DNA of 64,000 nucleotides from Gordius sp. MW1. Taxonomy: Eukaryota; Nematomorpha; Gordioida; Gordea; Gordiidae. Shown here one piece after another: positions 11,239 through 25,309 of the stretch (the first letter of the stretch is position 1; every line of letters begins with the position of its first letter). The stretch is taken from NCBI GenBank assembly GCA_964036665.1, contig OZ038533.1:449001-513000 (forward strand), in the 5' to 3' direction. The translations under genes were made by a program, and so were the position numbers. The notes under the pieces were generated by a model. The model saw only the letters and a program-made list of their open reading frames with translations, had not been told where the DNA came from and searched no databases.

Positions 11239-11628
11239 AACCAACGGGACAAATAAAGGGAGGGGGGCAAAGTTCTTTATAATATATTTTAATTTTTTTA
11301 TCACCATTTTAGGATTAATATACGATTGAAAAATATTGATTAGCATTATGTGTCAGCTGCCAACTCTAATAGTAAGCTAAAATTAAATTTGCTAAAAACC
11401 ATGTTTAGTTTAAAATAAGCCTGCTCAATACCACGGTTTATATCAATCCAATCTGCCAAATGCCCGGTTCCTTACATCCCTCTCAACCAGCAACCATGGC
11501 AACTTTAATCTGCCAGGCTAGTAACCGGGTTATTAAGCAGCATGGTGCTGGTTATGATGATGGTTATGGTAGGAGATATATGCCTATTACCAGGTTATGA
11601 TTTAACATTTTGGCATATTAACAACACT
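11239..11628. repeat. Right unique arm of foldback element
   Basis: Inverted counterpart of 8550-8945, running from CAAACCAACGGGAC to the terminus GCATATTAACAACACT, followed by the right 10-bp target duplicate. Confidence 0.85.
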
Positions 11629-13679
11629 ACTTAAAGGTTCAAACATCTAGGATCAACAATTCAGGATGGTGGAGATAAAAACCCATTCAAAGATAAATTC
11701 CGGATGGTTTAAATGGATACATTTAACAGGCCTTTTGTGTGATAAAAGTATTCCAACAAGACTCAAAGGTACACTATATAGGTCCATTACGGAGCCATCA
11801 GCTAATTATGGGCTGCTTACATAAAAAGAAAGAGCAACGCCTAGCGTCCATGCAAATGGTCAGTTCCGGCCATCGGCACTACTAGTGAGGGCACTTTCAA
11901 TCTAGTCGTTTTATAGAAGAGAAAGACCAGATTAGGAAGTCTTTCATTTTTAAGACTATATTAAATTATTGCCGTAGATTAGTATACAACATTTTTATTA
12001 TACAAATAAAAATATTGAAACAATGTGGGCCTGTAATTAATTAGTGCAAGCCTGGTGCTGCGCAATTTCATAGTTAAATCTGTGGGTTGGGTGCGGGCTA
12101 AAATTTAATTGTACGGGTCGGGCCGCAGCTCAATATTTTGGCTCATGCAGATTTTCTATTAAATATTTTGCTCTCAGACAATCATTTGTCATACGGTCGA
12201 GCTTGGCATACCCCAAGCTCCATTTTAACCAAATTATCATTAAAATAAAACGTGCTCCACTGCTTTTTTTAAATATAATTCATAGTATAAAAAGGATCAT
12301 GTCTATTAAGTAGCATTTTGTTAACTAAAATTGGAAAGTTTTATTGTGTAAAAATAATTATTATTATTATTCCATAAGGTACTTAATATTGCGAGGTAGA
12401 ATTATTTTTATAACCTTGTATAAATTGCCTTAGTCTAGAGATGTAATATGCTTATTAATAGCCATCTAAATGAATTATAACCAAAAGCGCAATTTATATT
12501 TGATTTCGATAATTTTAAAGTGCAAAAAAATCCCGTATTAACTTGACCCTGTTTTAAATTTAGACAATTATAATTAGGTCCGGTCCATAAAATCATTAAA
12601 CTACATGTGCGATCAATATTATTTAAACTGATGAAAATTAATATAATTGCTTGCACTTTTTCGTTTAAATATTTTATATATATTAGTTAGGATGTAACAA
12701 ATGTATTTTAATGGGTTTAGCATTTAAAACACCTATCCGATATCATCTAATAAAATTCCCTTTAAAAAGCTATGATATAGGCTTCATTGCCATCGAAGAT
12801 AGCCGTTGTTAAAATGTAGAAAAATATGAATAATCTTTAATAATAAGCACTCTAGCAAAAAACAAGCGTAGCTAAGCGCAAAATTAGGGTTTAGGACCAA
12901 TATATTTTAAAATAAATTTATTAGTTCACGCTTTTGGACTTATTAATCTCAATTAAAATTACTTGTGTCTACCCAATCGTTTTAAACAATAATTTACTTC
13001 TAAACATACTAAGTTTTAATCGTGAATTCGCCTTTGCGCGTAGAAAGAAATTGACACAATTTAGTTAGTTTAATTGGAAATTAGTTAATTAATATTAATT
13101 TTATGACCCAAATATAAATTGATTGCAATAACGCTTGGAGGACATTTGTCCCTAGTTATGCCATTAATATCCAACTATTTACATTCCTTTTATGTTTTGT
13201 TAAGTTATAGAAAGTCTTGTACTTACAAAATATCATTACACATATATTATTTTGTGAATTGTAACTCGTCATGAGACATTTTTAACACGTGAAATATGTG
13301 AATATAATATCAATATTTAACTAATACATATTAAGTATGTTTAAATATACTTGGACTAGAAGTTATAATATAAACATGACATTTGTGTTTCTACAGACAA
13401 CTAAATTGGCAACGTTTAAAAATATATTGTGCAGTGAACAAAAATAGGTGAATGCTGCAATTTAAAATTTTTAACATATTGTTAATATTAGTTGGGTTAA
13501 ACCATTTCTAATATACATATTATGTCATGTTTAGTTCTAACATGACATAATATTCTACTTTCATCCTGCTAAATTTTTGTGTTATATTTATAGGAATAAA
13601 AGGATAATTAATTAGAGAAATGACACACATTTTTGTTACAATGTTGACAAGCTGTTAAAGCTGATGGGTTAAAATTAAC

Positions 13680-16219
13680 TTAGTTGTTAATGCTAGAAAC
13701 GCCATTTTTGCGGCTGAAATTTGTTTCGTTATTGGTGCTATATGCTGTACCAGCAGTGCATGTGGAGGAGTATGGGAACAAAAATCTTAACGGTTTTTTG
13801 ATTAGGAATCGGATCATTCCATCTCTAAAGTTCTTGTTAGCCAAGTAGATGAAAACGTTGAAAACGGCAATGCTATGAGCCATTTGTATGGATATGGCGT
13901 GTACTACCAACGGCAACTCGTCGTTGTGATCACCTATGACTAAAAAAGCGTATTGTCCCCACAATATGAAAACTAGGGCGAAGTGAGAGAACAAAGTTCT
14001 AGCCAGTTTAACTTCCCTCTGCCATTTTCTACTATCAGACACTATTCCAGTCCCGGTGTATCCATTCTCTACCCCTGCATTGGGTGTTGTTGATTTATTT
14101 TTATCTGCAACTCCTCCCTTAACAGAGTTAGCATCTTTTTTGGATAATATAGAACTTGGGGCGCTGACAAAAGGTTTTTGTCTAGTAGCCATACTGACTT
14201 TGCGGATATAAAAGAATAGTTGAATGTAGCAATAAAATATGCTTGATATGGGAATAAAGACGTACACTATGGCAAAGTAAAGGGTGTAAGCCAAGGAGTA
14301 GGTGCGGTCCCATATGCATATCATGGCCTTCTTATCGTACACATTTCGTCCCCATCCAACCTAAAAATATTAGGTTAAAAACTACATTCATGATGTTTGC
14401 GTTAACCACACTTTTATAAATGCACTAATGCATTGACATGTTTTGGGGTAAATTTAATTGCCTCGATATAAGCTGTAAGTCAAATTCCTAAAACCCACAA
14501 TGTTATTTATACTGTATATAATTTCTATAGGACTGAATTGTACGGGGAAAAGAAAGATTATAATAGCCATGGGCGTAGCTAGGCTTTGGATTATGGGGGG
14601 GGGGGGGGGGTGGCAAAACGTTATAAAAGTTTAACTAGGGGGGGGGGGGAGGGGCAAAACGTAAATTATTTTAATTATTAAGGCTTTTTGCATTGAAAAA
14701 AAAAATTTCGCCATTTAAGGGGTAAGTCCATAATAATAGCTTTCCAAAAACGTTGAATAGTACTGAGCGATATACGATTATAACAATCGTATATCGCTAA
14801 GATAATAGGAAATTAATGATATCGTTTTCCATTTTTGTTATATAATTCAATAAAGTCTGTTAAACATATTAGTTGATTACTGTTTTTGTCCTTTATTTTA
14901 TATATTACAATTTATTATCAACTCCTCGTATATGTAAAATGTCGCTAAAGAAACTACAAAGTTTTAAGATTATATGAATTTTAAAGTGTTTTAAGGCGGG
15001 TCATTTATATAAAACTAGCGCTTAAAGAAAGTACAAAATTTATAGTTGATCACTTTAATACTTACTCACACGCATATATTTATCTATTTATGTATAAATA
15101 CGGTTATTTTAAAAAATATGCATAACAAGGGAGGAGGCCGATAATATGGGGGTAATATATGAATGCCTAACCCTAATTTCGGATCCCAAAAAATTAGAAT
15201 GATTCGGTAAGCTATCAAACATAAAAATTTTGTCAAAACTGCAATTAAATTTGAACCAGTAAGTTTTCCTTAAACAATAACACAATTTTAATATTCATCC
15301 CTAAAAATGATTAAATTCAGATAAAACAATTTTCTTAGGGTGCCATCTTATGCTTATTAGGTCAAAAATTTTCAATACCTAGTTAAGAGGAAACACAAAT
15401 AATCTTGTGAATGTAAATAATCTGTAATTTTTTAAAAAAGGTTTTAAATATCGTTTAATAACATTACATTAGGAGGAAATTGTAGAAAGAATGCAACAAT
15501 CCATATTGACAGACAGGCCACGATGGTTAGACGGGTAGTGAACATCTTTTCATATATTGCTCCATATCTCATTGAACAATAACTAAATGAATTTAAAATT
15601 AGTTACAAATTATTATGAAGTATTACCAAAATTCAAAAAACAAAGATAGCGTTAATGTTTCAATTGTAATAAGACTTTATATAAAATAATGGTTGTTTTG
15701 AAAGAAATTACAAGATGTACATAAGATTTGGTGCAAAACTAATTAATTAATTACCGTGTAATGGCGATTATCATGTGAGTAAGTAAAGAAACAACACACA
15801 CAGTTACACATATGTTAGCTACAACGTTGCAGAATTTGTGATTTTTTAAGAAGATGATGTATCCTTTGGTCAAACCTTTGATATATGATGTAAGCTTTAA
15901 AATAAATTAATTAAGTAAATTACCTGTTATTGAGGTACAACTTATAACTCCGACCAAAACGAGATCGGCAGACGATAAATTGATGATGAATAAATTTAAC
16001 GGTCTCCATAATATTTTGTGAGTGAATATGGCTCCAATAATCTTAAAGAAGTCATCGGCAAAAATAAATTACAATCATTTTAAGCACTTCAAATGAATGA
16101 CTTACAGCGATATTTCCAATCAAGCCCACCAGAATTGATAATACTAAAAAACACAGCAAGCCTATATTGAGAGCATTGAAAGACCATTGAAATCCGTAAA
16201 TATTCTCATGTTCTCCCAT
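13680..16219 (-). CDS. Class A GPCR, melatonin-receptor-like, copy A
   Basis: Five exons on the minus strand: 16219-16106, 16041-15924, 15887-15755, 15582-15468 and 14360-13680. These total 1161 bp and give 386 residues. Visible class A landmarks: GN pair of TM1 (35-36), NLFIINLSSADL in TM2 with D64, Cys97 and Cys175 for the TM3-ECL2 disulfide, TRY (121-123) in place of DRY, Trp149 in TM4, CWD-like ECL2 (CIWDRT), and FNVFIYLANKNFRDG in TM7 where NPxxY is NVxIY. ECL2/TM5 (YDKKAMICIW, SLAYTLYF) resembles melatonin-type receptors; the ligand is unknown. Expected in the plasma membrane. Oddity: the intron 2 acceptor that keeps frame (just 5' of 15887 on the minus strand) reads AT, not AG, so this copy may not splice correctly. 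Copy B has AG there. Confidence 0.7.
14568..14732. mobile_element. Short GGGCGTAGC-type insertion in GPCR intron 4
   Basis: 165 bp starting CATGGGCGTAGCTAGG with two long G-runs, flanked by the 8-bp direct repeat ATAATAGC (14560-14567 and 14733-14740). The matching intron of copy B near 42.24 kb lacks it, so it arrived after the A/B duplication. Confidence 0.75.
14766..14798. repeat. Perfect 14-bp hairpin in GPCR intron 4
   Basis: Arms AGCGATATACGATT and its exact reverse complement around the loop ATAAC. Only a degraded version remains in duplicon B. No function is evident. Confidence 0.7.
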
Positions 16220-18362
16220 TACTGACTCAACAAAATTTAATTTTTCATCGAAGGAGGTAGTTTTGTAACAAGAATTCGTGCAATGTTAGAGAGTAATATT
16301 AACTGGCTGCTAAATAATATGGGATATGATAATTTTTGGCAAGATTCACATTAACAATTACATAGTATGAAGGTGCTAATATAATATGACCCGCTTTGTT
16401 ATTTATGCTTCCGGCTAGCTATATATCGGAAATTATTAATATCTCTAAGCACTCAAAAAATAATGTAAAGTGAATGACAAAAGATAACTAAAATGGTCTA
16501 AAAGGATGATGTAAATATATTTCAAAAAGTGTCCAAATTTTAGGAAAAAGTTGCATTAATCTGCCATAGAATTTTAATGACAAATCACCTTATAAAATTT
16601 TTAAATTTTTTATAATTTTGACATTAATCTTAAATATATGACCTTCATATACACTTGATATGATTAAAATACATATTTTTATTGTTGTTAATAAATCATT
16701 AATTTAATGTCACACACATCCTACTTTAAATTTAAGGTCTAATGGGATATTTGGCATCATTCTTTATCTTGTTTATATGAAAGTAATATGAGAATAAATA
16801 TAATCAAAATAGTACCAACAATCTTAATTTTAGTTTTAAAAATAATAAACAGCAAAATGAAAAAAAACATAAAGAGATATATATCAATTTGGAGTATAAG
16901 TAAATTTTAATTGTTGGTTTAAAAGCTCTGTAGTATAGCCTTAAATTTAATTGACCAGTATTATCACTTTAAAAACGATAAATCGTTAAGTAAAAATTGC
17001 TTTCAAATAACTTTTTAAAATTTAAATATATATTGCTCACCGACCTAAAGGTAAAACGTAATGTACAGTTAATGTAAACCCTGCCAAATTATGAACACGT
17101 AAATTCATAATAAGCTCTCATCATTTGCCAAAATATATGCTACTAAACACGCGTTCTATGCAATTTATATAATAATTTCCGCATTTAAGAAATGCGAGGA
17201 AGTGGCGTTAAGAAGGGCCAATTTAAAACAAAATATAGCTGATAGATAAGAACAAAATTATATAATGCCTTATTTGTTGTTTGAAAGACTCCCTAATTAT
17301 GTTAATTAAAACATTTAATGCTGTACCCTAGACGGTTCCATTTTAAATCAACCCCTAACATTAATAAAAAGTGTGTTTACATTCACTGACAAAACCCATC
17401 CGAAAAAAATAGTTTATATTCTATACTATTTCAAATTAGACAATGTTTTAAATAAGTCATTAATCCACGACATTATTAACATTTTGATATTTTGGTGAGA
17501 ACATTGAGACCACAAAAATTATTAAAAAGATTTTTAATCGGGAGTCGAGGGCGATAAAAATAAATTATAATATTTGGTCTTATTAAAGGACATAGATGAA
17601 TTACATAATAACAAATAGAAATTTGAAAGAACGCTCCATAATTAGAGCGATTTCGAAATGTAAAAATCGGTAGTTATGTTGTTCTTATTTATTTTGTTTG
17701 TCAATATGTAATTTGGCTGATGTCCTTTTAGGACTAACTATAGTAATTATAGTTTAGTATTATCGTCTTCGAATATTCGAGATTAAATTTCCTTAAATAT
17801 TCTTTATGAGGTTCTTTATATCGAATAAAGAATTCGAAATAGCTATATGTTTATCAAAGATCTTCTTTCCAAATTTACCAAGCTAGTTACACTATATCGT
17901 TCAACACTCCACTGCTATTAAAATTGATGTTTTGTTGTATATTTTGAAGTCCAGTTAAAATTTATAATAGATGAGATCACATCTAAACTAGCAACACAAA
18001 TCCATATTTTAATAATATAATTATTATTCACAACGTTGGGGTGATTGTAAAGGATGTGAGCCATTCTTGTAGATAATACCGATCAAATGCTAATCAAGTC
18101 AGCATTGATTTGCTATTGTTAAAAAGTGGGTGACACGTGAAAATAAAACCGTATATGATTTATAAATATTGTAATGTGGTGCAATGATTGAGGCATTATC
18201 AATAAATTGCAACTTGAAAAGCGAGTATATAATGTAATGTCTCCCCTCCCTTCCCAATACATTTTTTACGTTAATTGATTGAAATGATGTGCATTTTTTA
18301 TAATTATAGAGTGTAAAACACGGCGCACAATCTTCAATCTTGGCAAACGGCAGATTGTCGTC
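16220..18362. other. Intergenic, GPCR to nucleotidase 3' end (copy A)
   Basis: AT-rich, no gene seen. The same sequence recurs in duplicon C (50109-52213), and its GPCR-proximal 0.9 kb recurs inverted in duplicon B (39918-40818). It presumably contains the GPCR promoter and the nucleotidase 3' UTR, but no specific signal can be supported. Confidence 0.6.
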
Positions 18363-19691
<1,329 letters not shown>

Positions 19692-19722
19692 CTGTCATTA
19701 ACAAGTATGATAAATATAATCA

Positions 19723-20783
19723 CCAAACATGTCTGGTTAAGTGAAGGCAATAAATCGTACGCGGAAAGGGGTATCGAATTGATGAGACCATGCCTCCACT
19801 AATTTTTGGCCCAAGGTGTAAGCCTTGATTGACATATCTTTTTGGCACTTTTTTTAGGAATTAGATTATTTGTCGAAGCCTTTTTTAACTCACCGAATAT
19901 TTTTATAATTTTTTTTTAAAATAGTCGGGAATTGCTGTTTTTAATTTTAGAAATTACAAAAAATAAATTATCGATTATTAATATCATAATTTAAAAGTAT
20001 TTTAGGTAATCACGCAAAGCTAAAATGTTTGCCAAAATTATTAAAATAAATTGCAATGTGTTTTAAGCGGCCACAAATTTGAAATACATACAAGTACATC
20101 ACCTCAAGCTACTGAATAATGCTGAATATTTCTCCTAGACCATGCAGCCATGATTTCTGTTTACACTCAGGAAAAAGGACTTACCGACGTATGAACTCAC
20201 TTTTAATCGTTGTTAATTTAATCAAATAAATATCTCTAAAGTAATTGCTCGTTCAAAAATTGCACAAGAGCGATGTTTTTAGCTGATTTTGTGAGAGGAA
20301 AGGTTAAAAAAAATTGTAAGGAGTGAAGATGTTTTATAAAATTTTGTACTTTTTTAGTGAATATTAAATTTCTTTTAACGGTTAGGAAACATACAAATTT
20401 ATGCATTTAATCTTTCTTAGGCAATGTTTTCTTTTAGTCAGTTGTTACAATTTATAACAAATTGATTTTGTCTATCAGCATTAGAATTGAGAGACTGTCC
20501 TTGTTAATTTATGTTGATTTTTAATGGCTTAGATGAAACCGCTGGGCTTGCTTTGGGGAAAATTTTCCGAATTTTACAATCCCAAAAACTCTATCATCGT
20601 GGACGATTGTGGTCGCAATTTTTTGATGAACCATCAAAATGGTTTGAAAGTAAATCACATTGAAGGAATCGCATATTTTTCTATGTTTTATATTATTTGT
20701 TCTTGAAATCATTTATAAATTAATGTCATCTAAATAGAAAATTGATATTTAGTTTATTTTAGCAAAATACTTTAAACGTTATA
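19723..20783. other. Non-coding, AT-rich
   Basis: No gene or repeat family recognised. Confidence 0.5.
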
Positions 20784-21115
20784 TCTTATATATAAAAATG
20801 AAACTATGTGTGTGTGTGTGTGTAGGCCGCCACCAATATTGGAAAACTGCCAGACCAACTTGGCTCAAAATTTCACAGTTTATTCCTGACACTCCGGAGC
20901 ATGTTTAAAATTTTTTCGAGCCAAATCGGTCAAGTAGTTTTTGAGTATTCGTACGCGTTGCACTGTATACGGAAATAGAACAAAAAAAGTAGAACATATA
21001 GACATCAAACTTTATTTTTACTTCCATAACCGCTTTATCATCATATATGCCCTATTCCAACATAGTTTAATACACCCGGGTAAATGGCAAAACAACGTTT
21101 GCCGGGTTCATCTAG
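20784..21115 (+). mobile_element. Short non-autonomous Helitron, complete ends
   Basis: 332 bp, inserted between A (20783) and T (21116). 5' end TCTTATATATAAAAATG, followed by a (TG)8 run at 20807-20822. 3' end GCCGGGTTCATCTAG with CTAG at 21112-21115, preceded by a GGCAAAACAACGTTTGCC hairpin. Non-coding. A longer relative lies inverted at 31895-33289. Confidence 0.85.
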
Positions 21116-21116
21116 T

Positions 21117-23772
21117 AGTCTATATAATGGGTATGTTAATATTTCATTTATTAAAAGGATATTATGATTGTTAGATATACGCATACCAAAATCCTCACAT
21201 AACCCGTAGCACCGACGATGATCTACTCTGGCTAGCCCATTATTTGGATTTAATATCTCAAAGTCATGGTTCAGATTTTACTACTGTAAATCAAAGGCGA
21301 TGGGAAAGGTTTTTACACAAAAGTTTATTTTTTTCTAATCATAATGCTTCTTTAAAGATACATAAAAAGGCTGAAAAGGGATTCCGATAAATAAGACAAA
21401 GATACCTCTGACACTCTAGATGTGCCGCAATCTTAAATATGCTGGATTGTACAATTTATTTTATAAATATGTATTTTTAAAATGTTTTATTTATATTTAT
21501 TATTTGTATTTTAAAGTACAACAGATCTTTCGTGTTTTTATAAATTACTATTTTGTGTTTTATATGTTGTATAATTTAGGATCGAAAGAATCTTGTTTAA
21601 AATGGGTATCTAGACTGCTCATAGGAGATTAACATTGTTAATTTAAATAATCAGTGGACATAGTTGAAATTTTTTTGCCTGTGCCAAATTTAGGGTTAAA
21701 TTTAAAATCTAAATCATATTAATTAGCTTTTGCTAAGAAAAAACATGTACCCCAACACTGCTTCTCATAAATTTTATCTGAGTTTCTATGTATTTGCTAG
21801 TCGTATCCTTTATTTGTTCTGCAATTGTTTGCATAGGGAGGATGTGTGTTGGAAAATTTATTAAGATATGGAAGGTAAATCAATTATTTAGATTGCTGAA
21901 TAGACCTCTATAATTTATACTTAGGTGTGAGAGAGCCAGTTAATCTTGTGGAGAAAATGCTAAAATAGTTTTTTTGCAAGTAAATACGGGAAAGTAAATT
22001 AATGATTAATAGATTTTATGTCGAAAATAAATCATAAAAAAAGTATTTAAAACTTTTATAGTATTTATAAGCGCTTCTGTTAAAAATCGTCCATAATGCC
22101 AATGCTTCAGAACGCCAATGGTTAAACCAAAAAAAAGTTACCAAAGTTTTCAAGGTATGTGACATAACGTCTAATATTGACATTTCCAACTTTTCCACAA
22201 ATAAGACAAAAAAGCCTATGAAAATATTAAAATACAACATTTCTAAAATTGGAATTTATACTTAAACTATTTGTTATAAAGTTACTATAAAATTTAAAAT
22301 AATTAATATAGCAGAAAGCTGTTCTTTTACATCTAGTTGTATTATAACAAATGGTTTATTATATTAAAGATTAATTATGCATCTAAATGGATACATTTAT
22401 TGGGAGGGGAGACTCTTTATTGAAAGCATATAATAAAGTGAGGGAAAAGAAAAGAGTTTGAAGAGTGTAATGAAGAAGTGTTTTAAACGCCTTTATATAA
22501 TCGCGAATTAATTGAATAAATCAATTACATTTAGTGGTGAATCCGCGAGGTATATGTGATTGGTCAATTAACGTCGCGAAGTAGTAAGGTAATGTAAATG
22601 AGTCAATTACGTTTCAAGACATAAGTATATGCCGCGAGCAAAATATTAATTGACGCAACGCATTCATATATTTAAAACCATAATTATCATTGTTTGAGCA
22701 TAATAGTCCATACTATCTGACTTATCTAACTACTGTTGTCAATTTTATATTATTGTATTCTAAAAGATAAGACCATTTTATTACAACAAAATATTGATTA
22801 CTATCACAATTACATATTTATGATTAATTTATGTTTCGATTTGTTGTACATCCTCTAATGATTATGGAAGGATTATCTTTAAAAGTTGATTACTCCACTT
22901 ATTAATGTATAAGCTTTTGTATCAGATATTAGAAATAAACTTGCTCCTGTTTATATTTACACCATTACATTAAAATGCAGGAGTGCGGATTTAATAGTCT
23001 TGATGTAATTTAATGTTGATCAAATTAAATATAGGACTCAAGTTAAAAAAAGATTTAGCTAAGCATACATGTATGATGAGGGTATTACTACAATAATCAC
23101 TTTTGTCTCACGTATTTGTTCTTTTATATTTTGACAAGCTAATCTACATTTTTTATATTTAAGTGTATTAATCTTCTATCACTAACAAAATTTAATTTAG
23201 AATGTAGTCAAAATCTGGCAAATTGATTTAATATCACTCACTTAAAGGCACGATGGAAGTGATTGTTGAAATTTACAATTATTCTTATATAAAAAGTAGT
23301 TTCATTTTTATAATAAGATTGCCTTGTGAGTTGTGATCACTGGTTAAATTTAGAACATAATTATTATGTAAAACAGAGTGTTGATTCTTTTCTCATAGAA
23401 ATTCAATGTATATCTTTATTTGTGATTTGTTGTTTATATTTTTTAATGCATCTGTGACAGGATAATTGTACAAATACATGTAGAGTTATAAGGCATAAGT
23501 CAATTTAATACCAATGGATTTTTCAATAATAGTATAAGGAAAACAACAACTTATGTTTTGTTTTATTGTGTTTATTTTATTGATAACAATTTGATATATG
23601 TTTATTTAAAATCTAATTTACAATATCTTTAAACTCTATTAAAGTTTATGTTATTTAAGTATTATCCTCAGGAATTAGAGTCTTTTAACAATAAATTTAA
23701 TACTAATTTACTTGTCAGCATCAAACAATAAATAATTACACTTTTAGGAAAGTTTATCATATTTTAAATTCC
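21117..23772. other. Non-coding, AT-rich
   Basis: No gene recognised. 22485-22650 has scattered CGCGA-containing words and TCAATTA repeats, possibly an old element. The rest shows no clear structure. Confidence 0.45.
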
Positions 23773-24094
23773 ACAGTCGAAACTTCTTAATCGCAAATCG
23801 GATTATCGCGAAAATCTTTTAATCGCGAAGTTAACCGCCATTTTGTTTTTTTAAACGAGAAAATTAACATCGTTTATTGACAAATCGCTTAATAGTACAA
23901 TATCGGATATTCACAAACACTTCCGAGTCCTTAAATCAACCAGATAATTATATAAAATATCGTTTTATTGCGAAGTGTAAGAAATGAATATTAAATATGA
24001 TGTACATATACTTTTATTTCCATCGTTTAATCGCGAAATATCGGTTAATCGCGATTTTTTCAGGCCCAAGGCTTTGCAATTAAACGGTTTTGAC
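23773..24094. mobile_element. Possible Tigger/pogo-like MITE relic
   Basis: Left end CAGTCGAAACTTCTTAATCG, with repeated AATCGCGA words near both ends. The right end, reverse-complemented, reads GTCAAAACCGTTTAATTGC, a diverged match. Similar to pogo/Tigger termini (CAGTCGAA with repeated internal words). No convincing TA duplication. Non-coding. Confidence 0.4.
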
Positions 24095-24212
24095 GTATTC
24101 AATATATAAATTTTTATATGCAATGTATATCCCAATTTTTCTTTTCATTTACATTTTTAAATGTGAATTTAATCAGTGGCGTAGCTAGGTGGGGGCCGAA
24201 GAGGCCCGGGCC

Positions 24213-24925
24213 TAGAGCCCTGCAAAATGAAATTTCTCCGGCCCGAGCCCGGCCCGAGCACGACTTCTCAATTTTTATTTTGTTCGAGCCCGGCCCGAGC
24301 CCGAAAGACTTTTTTATTTTAAGCCCGAGCCCGAGCCCAAGCCGATTTTCCAAATAAAATTTTTGAAAAAATATATTATCGAATTTTTTTTTACCATCTA
24401 GATATAAAGTGCATTTACATTGTTATTACTCCTAATTTACAACTATAATGAATTTGAAATAAAAAATCCGTTTTCACTCGTTAGAGTTTATTCAGCTAAT
24501 CATTTAAAGCTAAAAATTTAACTTTATAAAATAAATTTTTAACAGTTTCAAATAAAAAACTTTTTGAAATAGTTACTTTTCTTATTTCCAAAGTTGTAAC
24601 AGCCACTATGATGTTATAAAATATAATAAGATTTGCAATTCAGGTCAGTTATATTATATTAGACAAGAGAAATAAGCTGAAGTTTAGAAGCTATATAATG
24701 TAGGCTGCGCGAAGATAATTATTAATATTGAGTTAAATTGATTTAAATCCTATTTAAAAGATTAATTTGCTTTAGTTCAATTCGGGCCGGGCTCGGGCCT
24801 CGGGTCGGGTCGCCGCATCAGGCCCGACCCGAGCCCGAGGCCCGATTGTTTTATAAAATTTTGTCCGAGCCCGGCCCGATGGGCTCGGGCCGGGTTGGGC
24901 TTTGGGCGGCCCGTGCAGGGCTCTA
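24213..24925. mobile_element. Non-autonomous hAT element with GCCCGA-word ends
   Basis: 713 bp flanked by the perfect 8-bp direct repeat CCCGGGCC (24205-24212 and 24926-24933). Inverted termini TAGAGCCCTGCA (left) and TAGAGCCCTGCACGGGCC (reverse complement of right). Subterminal zones (24240-24340 and 24780-24920) consist of GCCCGAGCCC-type words; the middle is AT-rich and non-coding. Inserted in a CGTAGCTAGG/CCATGGGC-type repeat that flanks it on both sides. Confidence 0.85.
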
Positions 24926-25309
24926 CCCGGGCCCCCCCAAGAAAACCAGGCCCCATGGGCCCCCCCAAGCGAAAAATCTTGGGCCCCTTAAGCAATTTTT
25001 AATTGCTATGCAATTTATGGGCTCGCTTTTTGTTTGTCCGTCCGTCCGTCCAACATTTCGATAATCAAGATAGCTATATATAATGCACGATATTTTGCAT
25101 ATCTTATTTATGTTGTTTAAGAAAGATTGTGTCAAATTTATTTTATGGATCTTTAAATGTGGTATACACAAATAAATATAAATCATTGTTTTTTCATTTT
25201 ACACATAATGTAACTTTTATTATTCGTCTTTATCTAATCATCAAGCTATATGATGTCTTATGTTACCTCTTTTATACCGCCATCAAATATTTATTTTAAT
25301 TTAGATTGC

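Larger units (their letters stand above)
8550..11628. mobile_element. Foldback element with head-to-head G/C tandem arrays
   Basis: A 3079-bp element flanked by the 10-bp direct repeat ACTTAAAGGT (8540-8549 and 11629-11638) inside an RTE LINE. Outer unique arms of about 390 bp are inverted repeats of each other (shared words GTTGTTAATATGC, GGCATATATCTCCTACC, CTAGCCTGGCAGATT). Inside are tandem units of roughly 50-60 bp: about 14 in one orientation (8946-9726) and about 27 in the other (9736-11238), meeting at a spacer of about 9 bp near 9727-9735. No transposase or other coding capacity. The 9-11-bp target duplication with long inverted repeats is typical of Mutator-like elements; FB-like foldbacks also have tandem repeats in their arms. 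Which superfamily mobilised it is inference. Confidence 0.85.
6167..11860 (+). mobile_element. RTE-type LINE copy 1, decayed and split by a foldback element
   Basis: Homologous along its length to the better copy at 34597-39604. The alignment starts near 6167 (about 75 nt of the 5' end missing) and includes the endonuclease start near 6568 (ASKSRELADVLRR) and the RT region. It is interrupted at 8550-11628, resumes at 11629 with SFKYLGST-like sequence, and ends near 11860 without the GAA tail. Multiple stops and frameshifts show it is dead. Its broken 3' end coincides with the left boundary of duplicon A. Confidence 0.75.

Noticed and set aside
9868..11346. Very long open frames (up to 492 codons) with Pro/Gly/Phe/Leu repeats in the G/C array
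   Set aside because: They occur in several frames and on both strands because the tandem unit has few stop triplets. They follow homopolymer slippage and show no codon constraint.
23773..24094. Confident Tigger/pogo annotation
   Set aside because: The left terminus fits but the right one is diverged and no TA duplication is visible, so it is kept only as a low-confidence call.
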